Shown: positions 26,959-37,621 of the stretch, piece after piece
How positions within the stretch are numbered: the stretch's first letter is position 1
How the letters are laid out: the number at the start of each line of letters is the position of its first letter
NCBI RefSeq assembly: GCF_016612505.1
Contig: NZ_JAENRR010000005.1
Coordinates: forward strand, 106,531-170,530
Source: Carboxylicivirga marina
Lineage (GTDB): Bacteria > Bacteroidota > Bacteroidia > Bacteroidales > Marinilabiliaceae
Direction of reading: 5' to 3'
DNA: 64,000 nucleotides
Notes under the pieces: model-generated
Seen by the model: only the letters and a program-made list of their open reading frames with translations
What the model was told of the DNA's origin: nothing
The model's database searches: none
Position numbers and translations under genes: made by a program

Positions 26959-29900
26959 ATGATTACTATGCAGCGTATAGTTATTTTTCTTTTTATAATC
27001 ATCTCACTGCCATCTTATAGCCAAACAGGAACCTATGGTTTTAATGGTCTCGATACCGAAAATGGCTTAAGTAATAATTCGGTTAACGGTATTATGCAAG
27101 ACAGTCGTGGTTATATGTGGTTTAGTACCTATTATGGATTAAACAGGTACAATGGATATGAAATTAAGAGTTTCTACAGTACTTCAGATAAAGAGGAAAG
27201 CTTAACAAGTAATTACATAACTAACCTTCAGGAAGATAACAATGGTAACATTTGGGTCGGCACCAACTTTGGCCTGAATAAATACGATAAGGATACCGAA
27301 AAATTTAAACGATATTGGGCCGATGAAGATAAACCTGCAGCTCTATCAAATAATCAAATTGGAGCATTATTGCTCGATAGTCGAGGTCACATGTGGATTG
27401 GAACTATGGGCGGTGGTTTACATTTCTATCATGAGCAGATTGATGGTTTCACCTGCTTTTCTCAAGATAGCTCAGTAGGTACATATACAAATACTATCTC
27501 AGCCATTACCGAAGGTTATAATGGCCAATTGTGGATTGGCACCTATGGAAATGGACTTAGTATGTTCAATCCAAAGGAGCATTTCTTTATAAATTTCGAT
27601 TTTCCGACCATGCAAATCAATGCCTTGCTCGACGATGGCAATGGAAGCATTTGGATTGCAACTGACAACATGGGACTTTATCGTTTCGACAAGGAAATGA
27701 AAGTGTATGAACAGTTTAATATGAGTGGCAATAACGGTGCTCCTAATCTTAATATTATACTGTCGCTAACGCTTAATAAAGATGGCAGTATCTTGGCCGC
27801 CGTTGATGGTGGAGGTATTGTCAATATAGATCCGATAAAAAAAGTAGTGCTCTACAACGAAGAGTATACTAATGCTTTTAACCAGATAGATACAAAGGCA
27901 GTTTTTTCGGTTTATATAGATAGTAATGGTTTATACTGGATTGGCACAATTGGCAAAGGTGTACGCATAATTAATATGGAACGAAATCGATTTCAGCACT
28001 ACACTCATCAATTACACGACCCTAACAGCATTAGCGACAACTCAATTTTAACAATACATGAAGATTCAAAAAATCGCATCTGGGTGGGTACCGATGGTGG
28101 TGGTTTAAACCTGTTTGACCATAAAACAGAATCATTCAGAAGCTTTAACCAGTTAACATCGAACCTAAAAAGTGATGTGATAAAGCGAATACTTGAAGAT
28201 GAAGAGCAAAATATATGGTTGGGAACTTATGGTGGCGGCCTGGCCAGGTTAAATGAACATACCAATCAACTCATAGCCTATAAACCTAATAGTTATCTCA
28301 ACCATCAAGAAATATCCATTTCGGTATGGTCGTTATGCCAGCAATATAGTAAGAAGCTTTGGGTAGGTACATTAGGTAATGGTTTGTTCGAATTCGACAC
28401 ACATTCTAAACAATTCAAAAAACTTCGCGAGATATATCCGGAATTGGCTGAAGTAATGAATGACTATATTCTTTGTTTGTTTGTTGACTCTAAGCAAAAC
28501 CTCTGGATTGGTACCAGTAACGGCATTTATGTATGGCTTTACAATGAAGAAAAATACATTCGATACCTCTTTGATCAAATCAATGACAGTGGTGTAGGAA
28601 AAAATGCTATTCTCAGCATTTATGAAACACAAAATGGAGAAATGTGGATTGGTTCTAATGGCGGTGGTATTTTCAACCTAAACCCTGAAACAGGTGATAT
28701 AATCAACTTAACGATTAATGATGGATTGGCTCAGGAGCAAGTATATGATATTATTGAGCCCCAAGAAAATTTACTGTGGTTTGCAACACATGGAGGCATC
28801 TCAAAGTACGAGATAAATACTGGCCGGTTTCAGAACTACGATAGCAGGGATGGCTTACTTGGCAGCACTTTCAATACCCTGTTATACTCACAAACGAATA
28901 AATTAATGGTAGGCGGTGTTAAAGGGCTAAATGTATTTGATCCAAATGTTATAAAAGTTAACAACAACGTCCCAAAAGTTTTATTGTCGGAACTATACAT
29001 CAATAACTCACCAGTTAAATCAGGAGAAGCCGAAAGCCCACTCACTAATAACATTGCTGAAACAAAAGAGCTTATTCTGAATCACAACCAAGCAAATGTG
29101 GGTATTGAATTTGTTGCAATTAACTACTTTATTTCTGAAAAAAACTCTTACAGTTACATACTTGAAAACGCGGAAGAAAACTGGAGTAAAGCATCGTCGA
29201 ACAGATTAGTGAAATATAATAACCTTAAGCCTGGTGAATATATATTTAAAGTTAAAGCAGCGAATAATGATGGCGTTTGGAGCACTTCCGAAACAGAGCT
29301 TAAAATAGTTGTATTAGCTCCCTGGTGGAAAAGATGGTATGCATATCTGGCCTATTTTCTAATTATAGCTTCAGCAATGATTGCTTACATCCGTTACACC
29401 GTTCTTTGGATTGATTTACGTCGAAAACTCGAATTTGAAGTGATGGAACGCGAAAAGATTAAAGAACTTAACCAGATGCGTTTACAGTTTTTCACTAATA
29501 TATCACACGAATTCAGAACACCATTAACCTTAATATCAGGACCACTAGAATCTTTAAACAACCGCTTAAAACTGAATGCTGAAGAAGAAAAATTATTTAC
29601 AATTGCCCATAAAAACACCAATCTATTGCTACGATTAATTAATCAGGTAATGGATTTTCGAAAAGTAGAAACAGGTTCATTGGAGCTAAACGCAATTAAT
29701 GGTGATATAATTTCATCTATTAAAGAATGTGGAGAAGCTTTTAGGTACATGGCCACTGAAAGAAACATGAACTTTACAATCGAATCAAACATTGAATCCC
29801 TAAACATTCAGTTTGACAAAGACATCATTGAAAAGGTTATTTACAATTTACTCTCCAATGCTTTTAAATATGGCAATGAACATGGTAATGTTCTATTGTC

Positions 29901-31035
29901 AATGCAACTCTCTTCCGAACAAATTATCGAACAACAAAAACTTGTAATTAAAGTATCTGATGATGGAGAGGGAATTGACAGTGATAATCCTGAGGAGGTG
30001 TTTAAGCAATACAAGCGCTTTAAAACAAAAGCAACACACGAAACAGGAACAGGTATTGGATTAGCATTAACTAAATCACTTGTACAATTACACGGTGGAA
30101 AAATTACTGTTAGTTCAACGAAGGGACAAGGAACAACGTTTAAAGTTACTATCCCAATAATCAATAGTACGTCAAGCAATAAGGCCAATCAAACTACCGA
30201 ATCAATAATTGTAAACGATCAGAAAACCGTAGATCAAAAAACGGAGAATAACACCACTTTATCAAATTCAAAATATAAGCTACTTGTAGTGGATGATAAT
30301 CCGCAAATTATTGATTATCTCACTTCAATAATGAGTAAGAGCTATACAGTCTTATCTGCAACTGATGGACAACAGGCCCTTGATGTTTTGAGCCAACGTA
30401 CCATCGATTTGGTTATCACAGATGTGATGATGCCTGTTATGAATGGTATTGAACTATGTAATGCCATTAAGAGTGATATTCAAACAAGTCACATTCCCGT
30501 AATAATGCTAACGGCTAAAACATCGATTGAAAATAAAATCGAAGGACTGAATAAAGGTGCCGATGCCTATGTTCCCAAACCATTTAACCCGGAATTACTT
30601 TCCGCCTATGTGAAAAACTTACTTAAAAGTCGTGAGAAACTTAAAGAGGCTTTTATGGGCACTGCTTTTACTCAGGCTTCAGAAATAACAGGCTCATCAT
30701 TAGATGAACAGTTTCTTACTAAAGCATTGGAAACAGTTCGAACAAATATGGAAAATGAATCATTTGGTGTTGAGGAACTGGGTACTGAGTTAGGTATGAG
30801 CAGAAGTCATCTGCACAGAAAACTAAAAGCATTAACCGACAAGTCAACCACAGATTTTATTCGCACCATTCGACTTAAAGAGGCTGCAGCTAAACTCATT
30901 AGCACAGACGACCACATTAATGAAGTTGCTTACAAAGTTGGATTTAACAGCAGTTCTTATTTCATTAAGAGCTTTAAAAAAGAATTCAAAATGTCGCCTG
31001 GTCAATACAAACAAGCACATAAACGATGGAATTAG
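26959..31035 (+). CDS. Hybrid two-component system sensor kinase/response regulator with AraC output (HTCS)
   Basis: A 1358-residue one-protein phosphorelay. Order: signal peptide (1-22), at least twelve visible propeller repeats (forms such as WIGTMGGGLHFY, IWVGTDGGGLNLF) filling to about 690 as a two-propeller periplasmic sensor, a Y_Y_Y domain (about 700-785), a transmembrane helix (about 792-815), HisKA with the phospho-histidine His850 in SHEFRTPL, HATPase (GTGIGLALTK), a receiver with DD near 1112 and phospho-acceptor Asp1155 (TDVMMPVMNG), and an AraC-type helix-turn-helix in the last 100 residues. Such proteins switch on nutrient-uptake genes when a breakdown product binds the propellers. 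The two SusCD pairs 4 kb upstream are possible targets, but no adjacent operon proves it. Confidence 0.96.
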   Translation: MITMQRIVIFLFIIISLPSYSQTGTYGFNGLDTENGLSNNSVNGIMQDSRGYMWFSTYYGLNRYNGYEIKSFYSTSDKEESLTSNYITNLQEDNNGNIWVGTNFGLNKYDKDTEKFKRYWADEDKPAALSNNQIGALLLDSRGHMWIGTMGGGLHFYHEQIDGFTCFSQDSSVGTYTNTISAITEGYNGQLWIGTYGNGLSMFNPKEHFFINFDFPTMQINALLDDGNGSIWIATDNMGLYRFDKEMKVYEQFNMSGNNGAPNLNIILSLTLNKDGSILAAVDGGGIVNIDPIKKVVLYNEEYTNAFNQIDTKAVFSVYIDSNGLYWIGTIGKGVRIINMERNRFQHYTHQLHDPNSISDNSILTIHEDSKNRIWVGTDGGGLNLFDHKTESFRSFNQLTSNLKSDVIKRILEDEEQNIWLGTYGGGLARLNEHTNQLIAYKPNSYLNHQEISISVWSLCQQYSKKLWVGTLGNGLFEFDTHSKQFKKLREIYPELAEVMNDYILCLFVDSKQNLWIGTSNGIYVWLYNEEKYIRYLFDQINDSGVGKNAILSIYETQNGEMWIGSNGGGIFNLNPETGDIINLTINDGLAQEQVYDIIEPQENLLWFATHGGISKYEINTGRFQNYDSRDGLLGSTFNTLLYSQTNKLMVGGVKGLNVFDPNVIKVNNNVPKVLLSELYINNSPVKSGEAESPLTNNIAETKELILNHNQANVGIEFVAINYFISEKNSYSYILENAEENWSKASSNRLVKYNNLKPGEYIFKVKAANNDGVWSTSETELKIVVLAPWWKRWYAYLAYFLIIASAMIAYIRYTVLWIDLRRKLEFEVMEREKIKELNQMRLQFFTNISHEFRTPLTLISGPLESLNNRLKLNAEEEKLFTIAHKNTNLLLRLINQVMDFRKVETGSLELNAINGDIISSIKECGEAFRYMATERNMNFTIESNIESLNIQFDKDIIEKVIYNLLSNAFKYGNEHGNVLLSMQLSSEQIIEQQKLVIKVSDDGEGIDSDNPEEVFKQYKRFKTKATHETGTGIGLALTKSLVQLHGGKITVSSTKGQGTTFKVTIPIINSTSSNKANQTTESIIVNDQKTVDQKTENNTTLSNSKYKLLVVDDNPQIIDYLTSIMSKSYTVLSATDGQQALDVLSQRTIDLVITDVMMPVMNGIELCNAIKSDIQTSHIPVIMLTAKTSIENKIEGLNKGADAYVPKPFNPELLSAYVKNLLKSREKLKEAFMGTAFTQASEITGSSLDEQFLTKALETVRTNMENESFGVEELGTELGMSRSHLHRKLKALTDKSTTDFIRTIRLKEAAAKLISTDDHINEVAYKVGFNSSSYFIKSFKKEFKMSPGQYKQAHKRWN

Positions 31036-31128
31036 CATTCGATTATCTTTAAATAATCCTCATAATTTGTAACTTTCGGCACAGTGGAACAGTAAAGCTA
31101 TTAAATTAAAAGGAAACACTATCGCTTA

Positions 31129-32007
31129 ATGAATTTATTGACAACAGGCATCTTCTTATCATTTGTCGCCATGGTAAGTATCATGCCATTTCGAGTCCTT
31201 TATTGGTTTTCGAACATAGCAGCTATTGTTATGCGCAAAGCCGTGCGATATAGGCACCAGGTTATATACAGTAATCTAGAACAATCCTTTCCGGATAAGT
31301 CAAAAAAAGAAATTGATCTAATTGCCAAAGGTTTTTATCAAAACCTCACCGACAACCTACTGGAAAGCTTTAAGTCGTTTACGATGACGAAGTCATCCAT
31401 TATTAAGCGACATAAAATCATTAACCCCGAACTGTTAGAATCTCTGTTGAAAGAACACAACGGTATTATTGGCGTTACAGCTCATTATGCCAATTGGGAA
31501 TGGGGTAGCCAGTCGGGCAGCACACAATGTTCTAACCATTTTATGGCTTTATATAAACCCCTTAAAAATAAATACATCAACAAAATCCTGTTGAATAGTC
31601 GTGCCAAATGTGGTACTGAATTAGTACCTATTAATGAAACATCAGAAATGTTCGAAAGAACCAAAAATAAAAAACGGGTGTATCTATTGGCAGCTGACCA
31701 AAGCCCTTCTAAAGGACGACAGCTTGACAATGCCTACTGGCTCAACTTTCTTAAGCAAAAGACAGCCTTTTTATACGGCCCTGAAAAATATGCCAAACGC
31801 TATAATTACCCTATTGTATACATTGATATACAACGGGTAAAAAGAGGCTATTATGAAGTTAAGTTGAGCACCTTAGTAGAGAAACCGCTCGAATTAACTG
31901 AAGGTACCATAACTGAATTATACAAAAACAAAGTAGAAGATGTTATATTGACTAATCCGAGTGATTGGTTATGGTCGCACAAACGCTGGAAACATTCGCC
32001 AAAATAA
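31129..32007 (+). CDS. Lysophospholipid/lipid A acyltransferase (LpxL/HtrB family)
   Basis: A 292-residue membrane-bound enzyme of the LpxL/LpxM family, which transfers an acyl chain to lipid A or a related lipid. The catalytic HxxxxE motif is visible in AHYANWEWG; a hydrophobic N-terminal segment (about 5-25) anchors the protein, and it ends in the typical SDWLWSHKRWK. Bacteroidota members may act on lipid A or on amino-acid lipids; the substrate is not readable from sequence. It is followed after 8 bases by an acyl-CoA synthetase, which may supply or recycle acyl chains. AAAGGAAAC ahead of ATG 31129 is a possible ribosome binding site. Confidence 0.88.
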   Translation: MNLLTTGIFLSFVAMVSIMPFRVLYWFSNIAAIVMRKAVRYRHQVIYSNLEQSFPDKSKKEIDLIAKGFYQNLTDNLLESFKSFTMTKSSIIKRHKIINPELLESLLKEHNGIIGVTAHYANWEWGSQSGSTQCSNHFMALYKPLKNKYINKILLNSRAKCGTELVPINETSEMFERTKNKKRVYLLAADQSPSKGRQLDNAYWLNFLKQKTAFLYGPEKYAKRYNYPIVYIDIQRVKRGYYEVKLSTLVEKPLELTEGTITELYKNKVEDVILTNPSDWLWSHKRWKHSPK

Positions 32008-32015
32008 AGAAATAC

Positions 32016-33788
32016 ATGAAAGAGAAACACATAGCCCAAATACTCCGTAACAGAGCTGAAAAATACAACACCCGCGAAGTGTTCAGATTTAAGAAAGGCA
32101 ACGATTACGCTTCAATAAGTTGGAGTGAGTTCCTTCAACAATCAGAACAAATTGCAAGTTTCTTGCTTCAAAATAATGTAAATACTGGCAGTAATGTAGG
32201 TATCTACAGTCAAAACCGTCCGCAGTGGACTATTAGTGATTTGGCGATTTTATCCTGTCGTGCTGTGGTTGTACCAATTTACCCAACTGCAACTTATCAG
32301 CAATTAAAATACATTGTTGATGAAACAGAAATGGAGGTTTTGTTAGTTGGTGATAACGAGCAGATTGACAATGGTATAAAAGCTCTCAATGAATCGGAAC
32401 ACCTCAAATGCATTATTACATTTGATTGCCAGGCGCATGAGGATGAACGCATCTTCTCTTTTGAGGAGTTAACAAAGCAAAATTATCCTGACTGTGATAG
32501 TAAATTAAAGAAACAACTCTCAGAGGCCACTGAGGAAGATTTAGCAACCATAATTTATACTTCTGGCACGACGGGGGAACCCAAGGGAAGCATGCTTCAA
32601 CATAAACAGTTCATGTACTCTTTTCAAATACACGATAAGCGTTTAAAGTTAGGAGAAGATGATGTATCCATGTGTTTTCTTCCGTTAAGCCATGTTTTTG
32701 AACGCACCTGGACGTATTATTTGCTACACAGCGGAAGTACCAACGTATACAATTTAAATCCTAAGGCCATTATTGAAGAATTACCCAAGGTAAAACCAAC
32801 GGTAATGTGTGTGGTTCCGCGCTTCTTTGAGAAAACATATGATGCTATTCAGTTAACAGCCGACAAATGGCCTAAAGCTCAAAAAGCAGTTTTTAACTGG
32901 GCTGTAAAAATTGGTCAGCAATACATCGAATACGAAAAAGACAGCAAAAAAGCACCTGCCCTTCTATCTTTAAAAAGAAACATTGCCAATGCTTTAGTAT
33001 ATAAAAAAGTAAGACAAGTGTTTGGAGGTAATATTCGATATATGCCATGTGCCGGTTCGGCATTAAACAAATTTCTGCTTCGCTTTTTTCACAGCATCGG
33101 ATTGTACATTTGTTATGGCTATGGCGCTACTGAAACAACAGCAACAGTTTCTTGCATGCCGCACCAGAATTACGATTTCGATTACACAGGCGATATCATG
33201 CCCGATATTGAAGTTAAAATCAATGAGGAAAACATGATTCTGGTTAAAGGAGGCACCGTTTTTACTGGTTATTATAAAAAGCCAGAAGAAACAAAAGAGG
33301 TATTGAAAGATGGTTGGTATTATACGGGTGATCAGGGCTCAATTCCAAATCCTGGAAAACTGCACATGACAGAGCGTATTAAAGATATTATTAAAACATC
33401 AACCGGTAAATACATCTCTCCTCAGAAAGTGGAATTGGAACTTTCAAAAAGCTCACTGATAGAGCAGATATGTATTATTGGTGATAACCGAAAGTACCTT
33501 ACAGCATTAGTTGTACCTGCATTTCCTGCAATTAAACAACTAGCCAATTCAGAAAATTTGAACGCTAAAGAAATGGCTATCCTACTGAAAGAACCCATCA
33601 TTTACAAACGGATAGAAAAAGAAATTGAAAAGTTCCAGAGAAGCCTTCCTAAGCACGAAAAGGTGATTAAGTTTCAATTATTACATGAGCCATTCAGTAT
33701 TGATAACACAATGCTTACCAACTCATTAAAAGTAAGACGAAAGCAAGTCAATCAATTATACAAAGAAGCCATTGAGGCCATGTATTAA
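32016..33788 (+). CDS. Long-chain acyl-CoA synthetase (AMP-binding family)
   Basis: The 590-residue enzyme activates fatty acids with ATP and CoA. Motifs: P-loop YTSGTTGEPKGSML, PLSHVFERTW, the YGYGATETTATVS acyl-binding region, WYYTGDQGS and KDIIKTSTGKYISPQ with the catalytic C-terminal lysine. Length and wording fit the FadD15-like subgroup. The frame opens further upstream at a TTG (31965) inside the acyltransferase gene, but ATG 32016 gives the natural N-terminus MKEKHIAQILRNRA and leaves an 8-base gap, so I use it. A second, related synthetase lies at 44833-46749. Confidence 0.93.
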   Translation: MKEKHIAQILRNRAEKYNTREVFRFKKGNDYASISWSEFLQQSEQIASFLLQNNVNTGSNVGIYSQNRPQWTISDLAILSCRAVVVPIYPTATYQQLKYIVDETEMEVLLVGDNEQIDNGIKALNESEHLKCIITFDCQAHEDERIFSFEELTKQNYPDCDSKLKKQLSEATEEDLATIIYTSGTTGEPKGSMLQHKQFMYSFQIHDKRLKLGEDDVSMCFLPLSHVFERTWTYYLLHSGSTNVYNLNPKAIIEELPKVKPTVMCVVPRFFEKTYDAIQLTADKWPKAQKAVFNWAVKIGQQYIEYEKDSKKAPALLSLKRNIANALVYKKVRQVFGGNIRYMPCAGSALNKFLLRFFHSIGLYICYGYGATETTATVSCMPHQNYDFDYTGDIMPDIEVKINEENMILVKGGTVFTGYYKKPEETKEVLKDGWYYTGDQGSIPNPGKLHMTERIKDIIKTSTGKYISPQKVELELSKSSLIEQICIIGDNRKYLTALVVPAFPAIKQLANSENLNAKEMAILLKEPIIYKRIEKEIEKFQRSLPKHEKVIKFQLLHEPFSIDNTMLTNSLKVRRKQVNQLYKEAIEAMY

Positions 33789-33794
33789 AATATA

Positions 33795-33833
33795 AAGTCC
33801 GGCATCTTAATCAGATACAGGACTTATTTTTTT
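33795..33833 (+). terminator. Intrinsic terminator of the acyltransferase/acyl-CoA synthetase unit
   Basis: AAGTCC (33795-33800) pairs with GGACTT (33820-33825), with an inner ATCT/AGAT pairing, followed by seven T at 33827-33833. Confidence 0.7.
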
Positions 33834-33892
33834 AACCATATTTTCATTAACTATTAAACGTGCTTAACAGTCTAATACTAATCTAACCTAAT

Positions 33893-36800
33893 CTAACCTA
33901 ATAAATCCTTAATATCATCAACCGTTAAGTTTTTCATAATACTTTCATCGGTTTGCACAATATCGCCAGCTACCTTCTTTTTACGTTCTTGTAGTTTAAG
34001 TATTTTCTCTTCAACGGTATCGCGGCAAATCATTCGATAGGCGAATACGTTTTTGTCTTGTCCAATTCGGTAACAACGGTCAATCGCTTGATTTTCCACT
34101 GCCGGATTCCACCATGGATCAACGATATAAACATAATCAGCAGCGGTAAGATTAAGCCCGGTTCCACCTGCTTTTAAGCTGATTAAAAACACCCTTAACT
34201 CATCGTTGGTCTGGAAATTATTTACCGACTGCTCACGCTGCTTTGTAGTACTCTTGCCATCCAAATATTCAAACTCAATATTACGACGCGTTAATTCATC
34301 TTTTATGAGTCCAAGCATCTTCACAAACTGTGAGAAAATCAGTATTTTATGATTGGCCGTTTTATCGGTAATGTGCTGAACGATTTCCTTAATCTTCACC
34401 GATTCTGTTTCATCAAAGCTACTGTTACTTATCAGCTGAGGTGAATCACAAATCTGACGCAAGCGTGTTAATGCTTCCAACACCATCATTTTTGACTTAC
34501 CGATTCCATCTTCTTCTACTTTACCAATCAATTGGTCGCGGAATTGATTTCGATAAGCATCATACACTTTACGCTGCGCTGTATCCATCTCACAGAAAAT
34601 CACATCTTCTGTTTTTGGAGGTAGTTCTTTGGCAACCTTCTCTTTTGTCCGACGCAATACAAATGGATTAATTAAGCGCTGTAACTCCCCTCCTATTAAT
34701 TCGTCGCCATCTTTATCAATGGCATTTGAAAAGCTATCTTTAAAATTACTAACACCACCCAAAAATCCACGATTAACAAAGCTCATTTGCGCATACAAAT
34801 CAAAGGTACTATTCTCGATAGGTGTACCCGAGAGTGCTAATCGGCTTTTAGCCTGCAATAAGCTAGCTGCTTTAAAACGACGCGATGCAGGGTTTTTAAT
34901 GGCCTGCGATTCATCCAGCACAATGTAGTTAAACTGATAATCTTTCAACATCTCAATATCGCGAAGCAAAATACCATATGTGGTAAAAACGACATCATAA
35001 TCATCAAAAGTATCAGCCTTATCAACACGCTGAACACCATAATGATAATAAGCGTTAAGTGTTGGTGCAAACTTACGAATCTCATTCTCCCAGTTAAAAA
35101 GCAGTGTAGTAGGTACGATAATCAGATTCGTACGCTTATCCTGTTCCAACACATGTTGCAAAAAGGTTAATACTTGTAATGTTTTACCTAATCCCATATC
35201 ATCAGCCAAAATACCGCCCCATCCCATTTCATGCAGGAAGTTTAACCAGTTTAATCCTTCTTTCTGGTAATGACGCAGATCGGCTGTAATTGCATCAGGC
35301 ACGGCTGTTTCCTCAATCTGAGTGAAAGCTGCCAGCTTACGACGTTTTTCAGCCAACTCTTCTAAAACAACAGCATCATCAATATGATCGAATAGCTCAT
35401 CAACAATTGAAAAGCGTAATTTTGAGACTAATAGTTTATCACCGTCCAGTTCTCCGTGTCGGAAATATTTCTCGAAACGATGAAACCATTCGGCAGGTAG
35501 AACGCCCACTGAACCATCGGATAACTGAATATAGCGCTGCTTTTTCAATACCGCTTTACGAATGTCGCTTAGCTTAACCACATTATCGCCAAAGCTGACA
35601 TTAATGGTAATATCAAACCAATCTTGTCCGGAACTGATTGCTGTTGAAATTTTACCTTTATGTGGCGAGTATTTGAAGCTTTTAAGTTCATTCAAGCCAT
35701 ATACTTCCACATTATTAAGTTGCAATGCATCAAAGAACTTATAAAACCACATATCGTGATTAAACTCGTTATAATGTAAATGAAATACCTTACTACTTTT
35801 CTGTGCTTCAAACTTAGGATGCAAGGTCGAAAGCTGCTCTGCAAAATCTTCCTCTAACTCAAAATTACGTTTGTACTGAATAATCTTATCATCCTCTTCA
35901 ATCAACACGTTGCCATTGGTAGTTAACTTAACCGAAACACCATGATGATACTCTACCTGAGGAGTAATTAAAAGATGCTGATCGCGCTCTGAAAGAAACA
36001 CCTGCTTCTTTCTGAAGTCCAATTCAGCTGTTTCCAAAGGATATATGCCTTTCTCAAAATCCATATCAAAGCTATGAGCCAAAGGTTTAATTACCTCATT
36101 AAAGAAATATTCTTTATGCGACTTGACCATTTTAATAGGCTCATTATGCTCAACTATCAGTTTTGCCACACGATAATCTTTTGTGACATAATAAACCCCA
36201 TCAACCACATAGATAAATTGCCCCGATTGCTCAATATCAATATTCTCAACAGAAATAACCTTCTCTCCTATTTTCAATTTCGGATTCAGGTATATGAAAT
36301 TTTCATCCTCTTTCACCTCGTAAAATCCATCAATAGCTTCAGCTGCTATCACAATCGGTTCCAGGTCTGTTTTTCGTAGTTTATAGTTATTAGAATTATT
36401 GACATACACATGTTTTTCCTCAGCTAACAACTCCATTATTCGTTTATGTATAATAAACAAATCGGACGGTTTTACCTGCGCATTGCATTCATCTATCAGT
36501 TCTAACAGCTCCTTTTGGTGTTCGCTGATATTTAATAAATAATCATCGTGAACACCATCGTATTCGGCAATATGCGAACTTAAAGCTTCCCTTGTTTTAT
36601 TGGGTTTACCAATAATAGGCGTCAACTCAATCACATAATTATCACTAAAATATGTTTTTGTGGTGCTTAACTCTAATATAAAGCCTAATTCGCGCTCCTG
36701 CTTCAATACCTGTTCATTCGCTTCCAAATGAAACGTTTCCACATCAATTTCATGAAGTATTTGCTCCACCAAATCTTGTTCTGTTTTTTCGACAGGCATC

Positions 36801-37621
36801 AGCCCCTTTGCAAATTCGGTTTGCAAAGCCACTAAACCAGCTTTCTCATCAAAGCCAATGGTAAAATAAGTATTAAAGTCCCCAACTTCTATTCCATGTC
36901 TGGTTAAGGTTTCGGCTTTTAAGCCTTCCAGACTATTTTTAAAGACTCGCTTTAATAAGTCAGGACTAGCTGAGCGAGCAATTTTTAATAAGCAAATAAC
37001 CTCGGGTTCAGTCAATGACTGCAGGTTGGTTTTCTCTTCAGGCGTGATATAAACCTTATCATCAACATGGATAAACACCAAACGCACATGCTTCTTAAAG
37101 TTTTGGTCGAGTTGTACGATGAGTTTATTATCCTGTATTTGCAACTCGGAGATATAACTAACCTGATAGCTATAAGAAACCGCACTCAATATCGAGTAGG
37201 TTGTATTTTCTTTGACGAACGATTCTGTAATATTCTCGAATGACGGCAACTCAAACCCAAGTACAGAACGCCCAGAAACAGCGCGCTGACTCGTTTGTTC
37301 ATTACGTTTTTCGAAGCCCATCTGGATATTACCGTCTATCTCGGCAATAAATAGCAACGCGGCTATGGTATGTGTGCAAAAACGTCCACCAATAAATGAA
37401 CAGTTACACATCGTCTCCATTTGACGTTGATTCAGGTTTCGTATCTGCACTTTGTGCATTTTCGTGTCCTTCACCGAAAATATCCAGTTGTCTAATGCCT
37501 TTTGATACAGTTGAAGCGATACCTTCCCCTCTTTGTACAAATTTGTGCCTGTACTACTTATATCATGTGATGCATAAAAATCAATTTCTCCGCTTATAAA
37601 GTCTCTTACGCTTTCCGCCAT
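33893..37621 (-). CDS. SWIM zinc-finger SNF2-family DEAD/H-box ATPase
   Basis: A 1242-residue Swi2/Snf2 ATPase. A SWIM zinc-binding motif lies near residues 66-85 (CNCSFIGGRFCTH), about 650 residues of poorly conserved sequence follow, then the two-lobed motor: Walker A ADDMGLGKT (about 808), DESQ box VLDESQAIKN (about 903), and C-terminal helicase motifs KAGGTGLNLTAADYV and QAIDRCYRIGQ (about 1145-1185). Such bacterial proteins move on double-stranded DNA and are linked to RNA polymerase recycling (RapA-like) or chromosome maintenance; the precise role here is unknown. No restriction or defence genes are adjacent. Start is ATG 37619-37621. Its stop codon lies inside a short CTAATCTAAC repeat. 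Confidence 0.92.
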   Translation of the reverse strand: MAESVRDFISGEIDFYASHDISSTGTNLYKEGKVSLQLYQKALDNWIFSVKDTKMHKVQIRNLNQRQMETMCNCSFIGGRFCTHTIAALLFIAEIDGNIQMGFEKRNEQTSQRAVSGRSVLGFELPSFENITESFVKENTTYSILSAVSYSYQVSYISELQIQDNKLIVQLDQNFKKHVRLVFIHVDDKVYITPEEKTNLQSLTEPEVICLLKIARSASPDLLKRVFKNSLEGLKAETLTRHGIEVGDFNTYFTIGFDEKAGLVALQTEFAKGLMPVEKTEQDLVEQILHEIDVETFHLEANEQVLKQERELGFILELSTTKTYFSDNYVIELTPIIGKPNKTREALSSHIAEYDGVHDDYLLNISEHQKELLELIDECNAQVKPSDLFIIHKRIMELLAEEKHVYVNNSNNYKLRKTDLEPIVIAAEAIDGFYEVKEDENFIYLNPKLKIGEKVISVENIDIEQSGQFIYVVDGVYYVTKDYRVAKLIVEHNEPIKMVKSHKEYFFNEVIKPLAHSFDMDFEKGIYPLETAELDFRKKQVFLSERDQHLLITPQVEYHHGVSVKLTTNGNVLIEEDDKIIQYKRNFELEEDFAEQLSTLHPKFEAQKSSKVFHLHYNEFNHDMWFYKFFDALQLNNVEVYGLNELKSFKYSPHKGKISTAISSGQDWFDITINVSFGDNVVKLSDIRKAVLKKQRYIQLSDGSVGVLPAEWFHRFEKYFRHGELDGDKLLVSKLRFSIVDELFDHIDDAVVLEELAEKRRKLAAFTQIEETAVPDAITADLRHYQKEGLNWLNFLHEMGWGGILADDMGLGKTLQVLTFLQHVLEQDKRTNLIIVPTTLLFNWENEIRKFAPTLNAYYHYGVQRVDKADTFDDYDVVFTTYGILLRDIEMLKDYQFNYIVLDESQAIKNPASRRFKAASLLQAKSRLALSGTPIENSTFDLYAQMSFVNRGFLGGVSNFKDSFSNAIDKDGDELIGGELQRLINPFVLRRTKEKVAKELPPKTEDVIFCEMDTAQRKVYDAYRNQFRDQLIGKVEEDGIGKSKMMVLEALTRLRQICDSPQLISNSSFDETESVKIKEIVQHITDKTANHKILIFSQFVKMLGLIKDELTRRNIEFEYLDGKSTTKQREQSVNNFQTNDELRVFLISLKAGGTGLNLTAADYVYIVDPWWNPAVENQAIDRCYRIGQDKNVFAYRMICRDTVEEKILKLQERKKKVAGDIVQTDESIMKNLTVDDIKDLLG

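Noticed and set aside
31965..32015. Longer N-terminus for the acyl-CoA synthetase starting with TTG inside the acyltransferase gene
   Set aside because: The added residues are the shifted frame of the upstream gene; the ATG at 32016 fits the family start and normal gene spacing.
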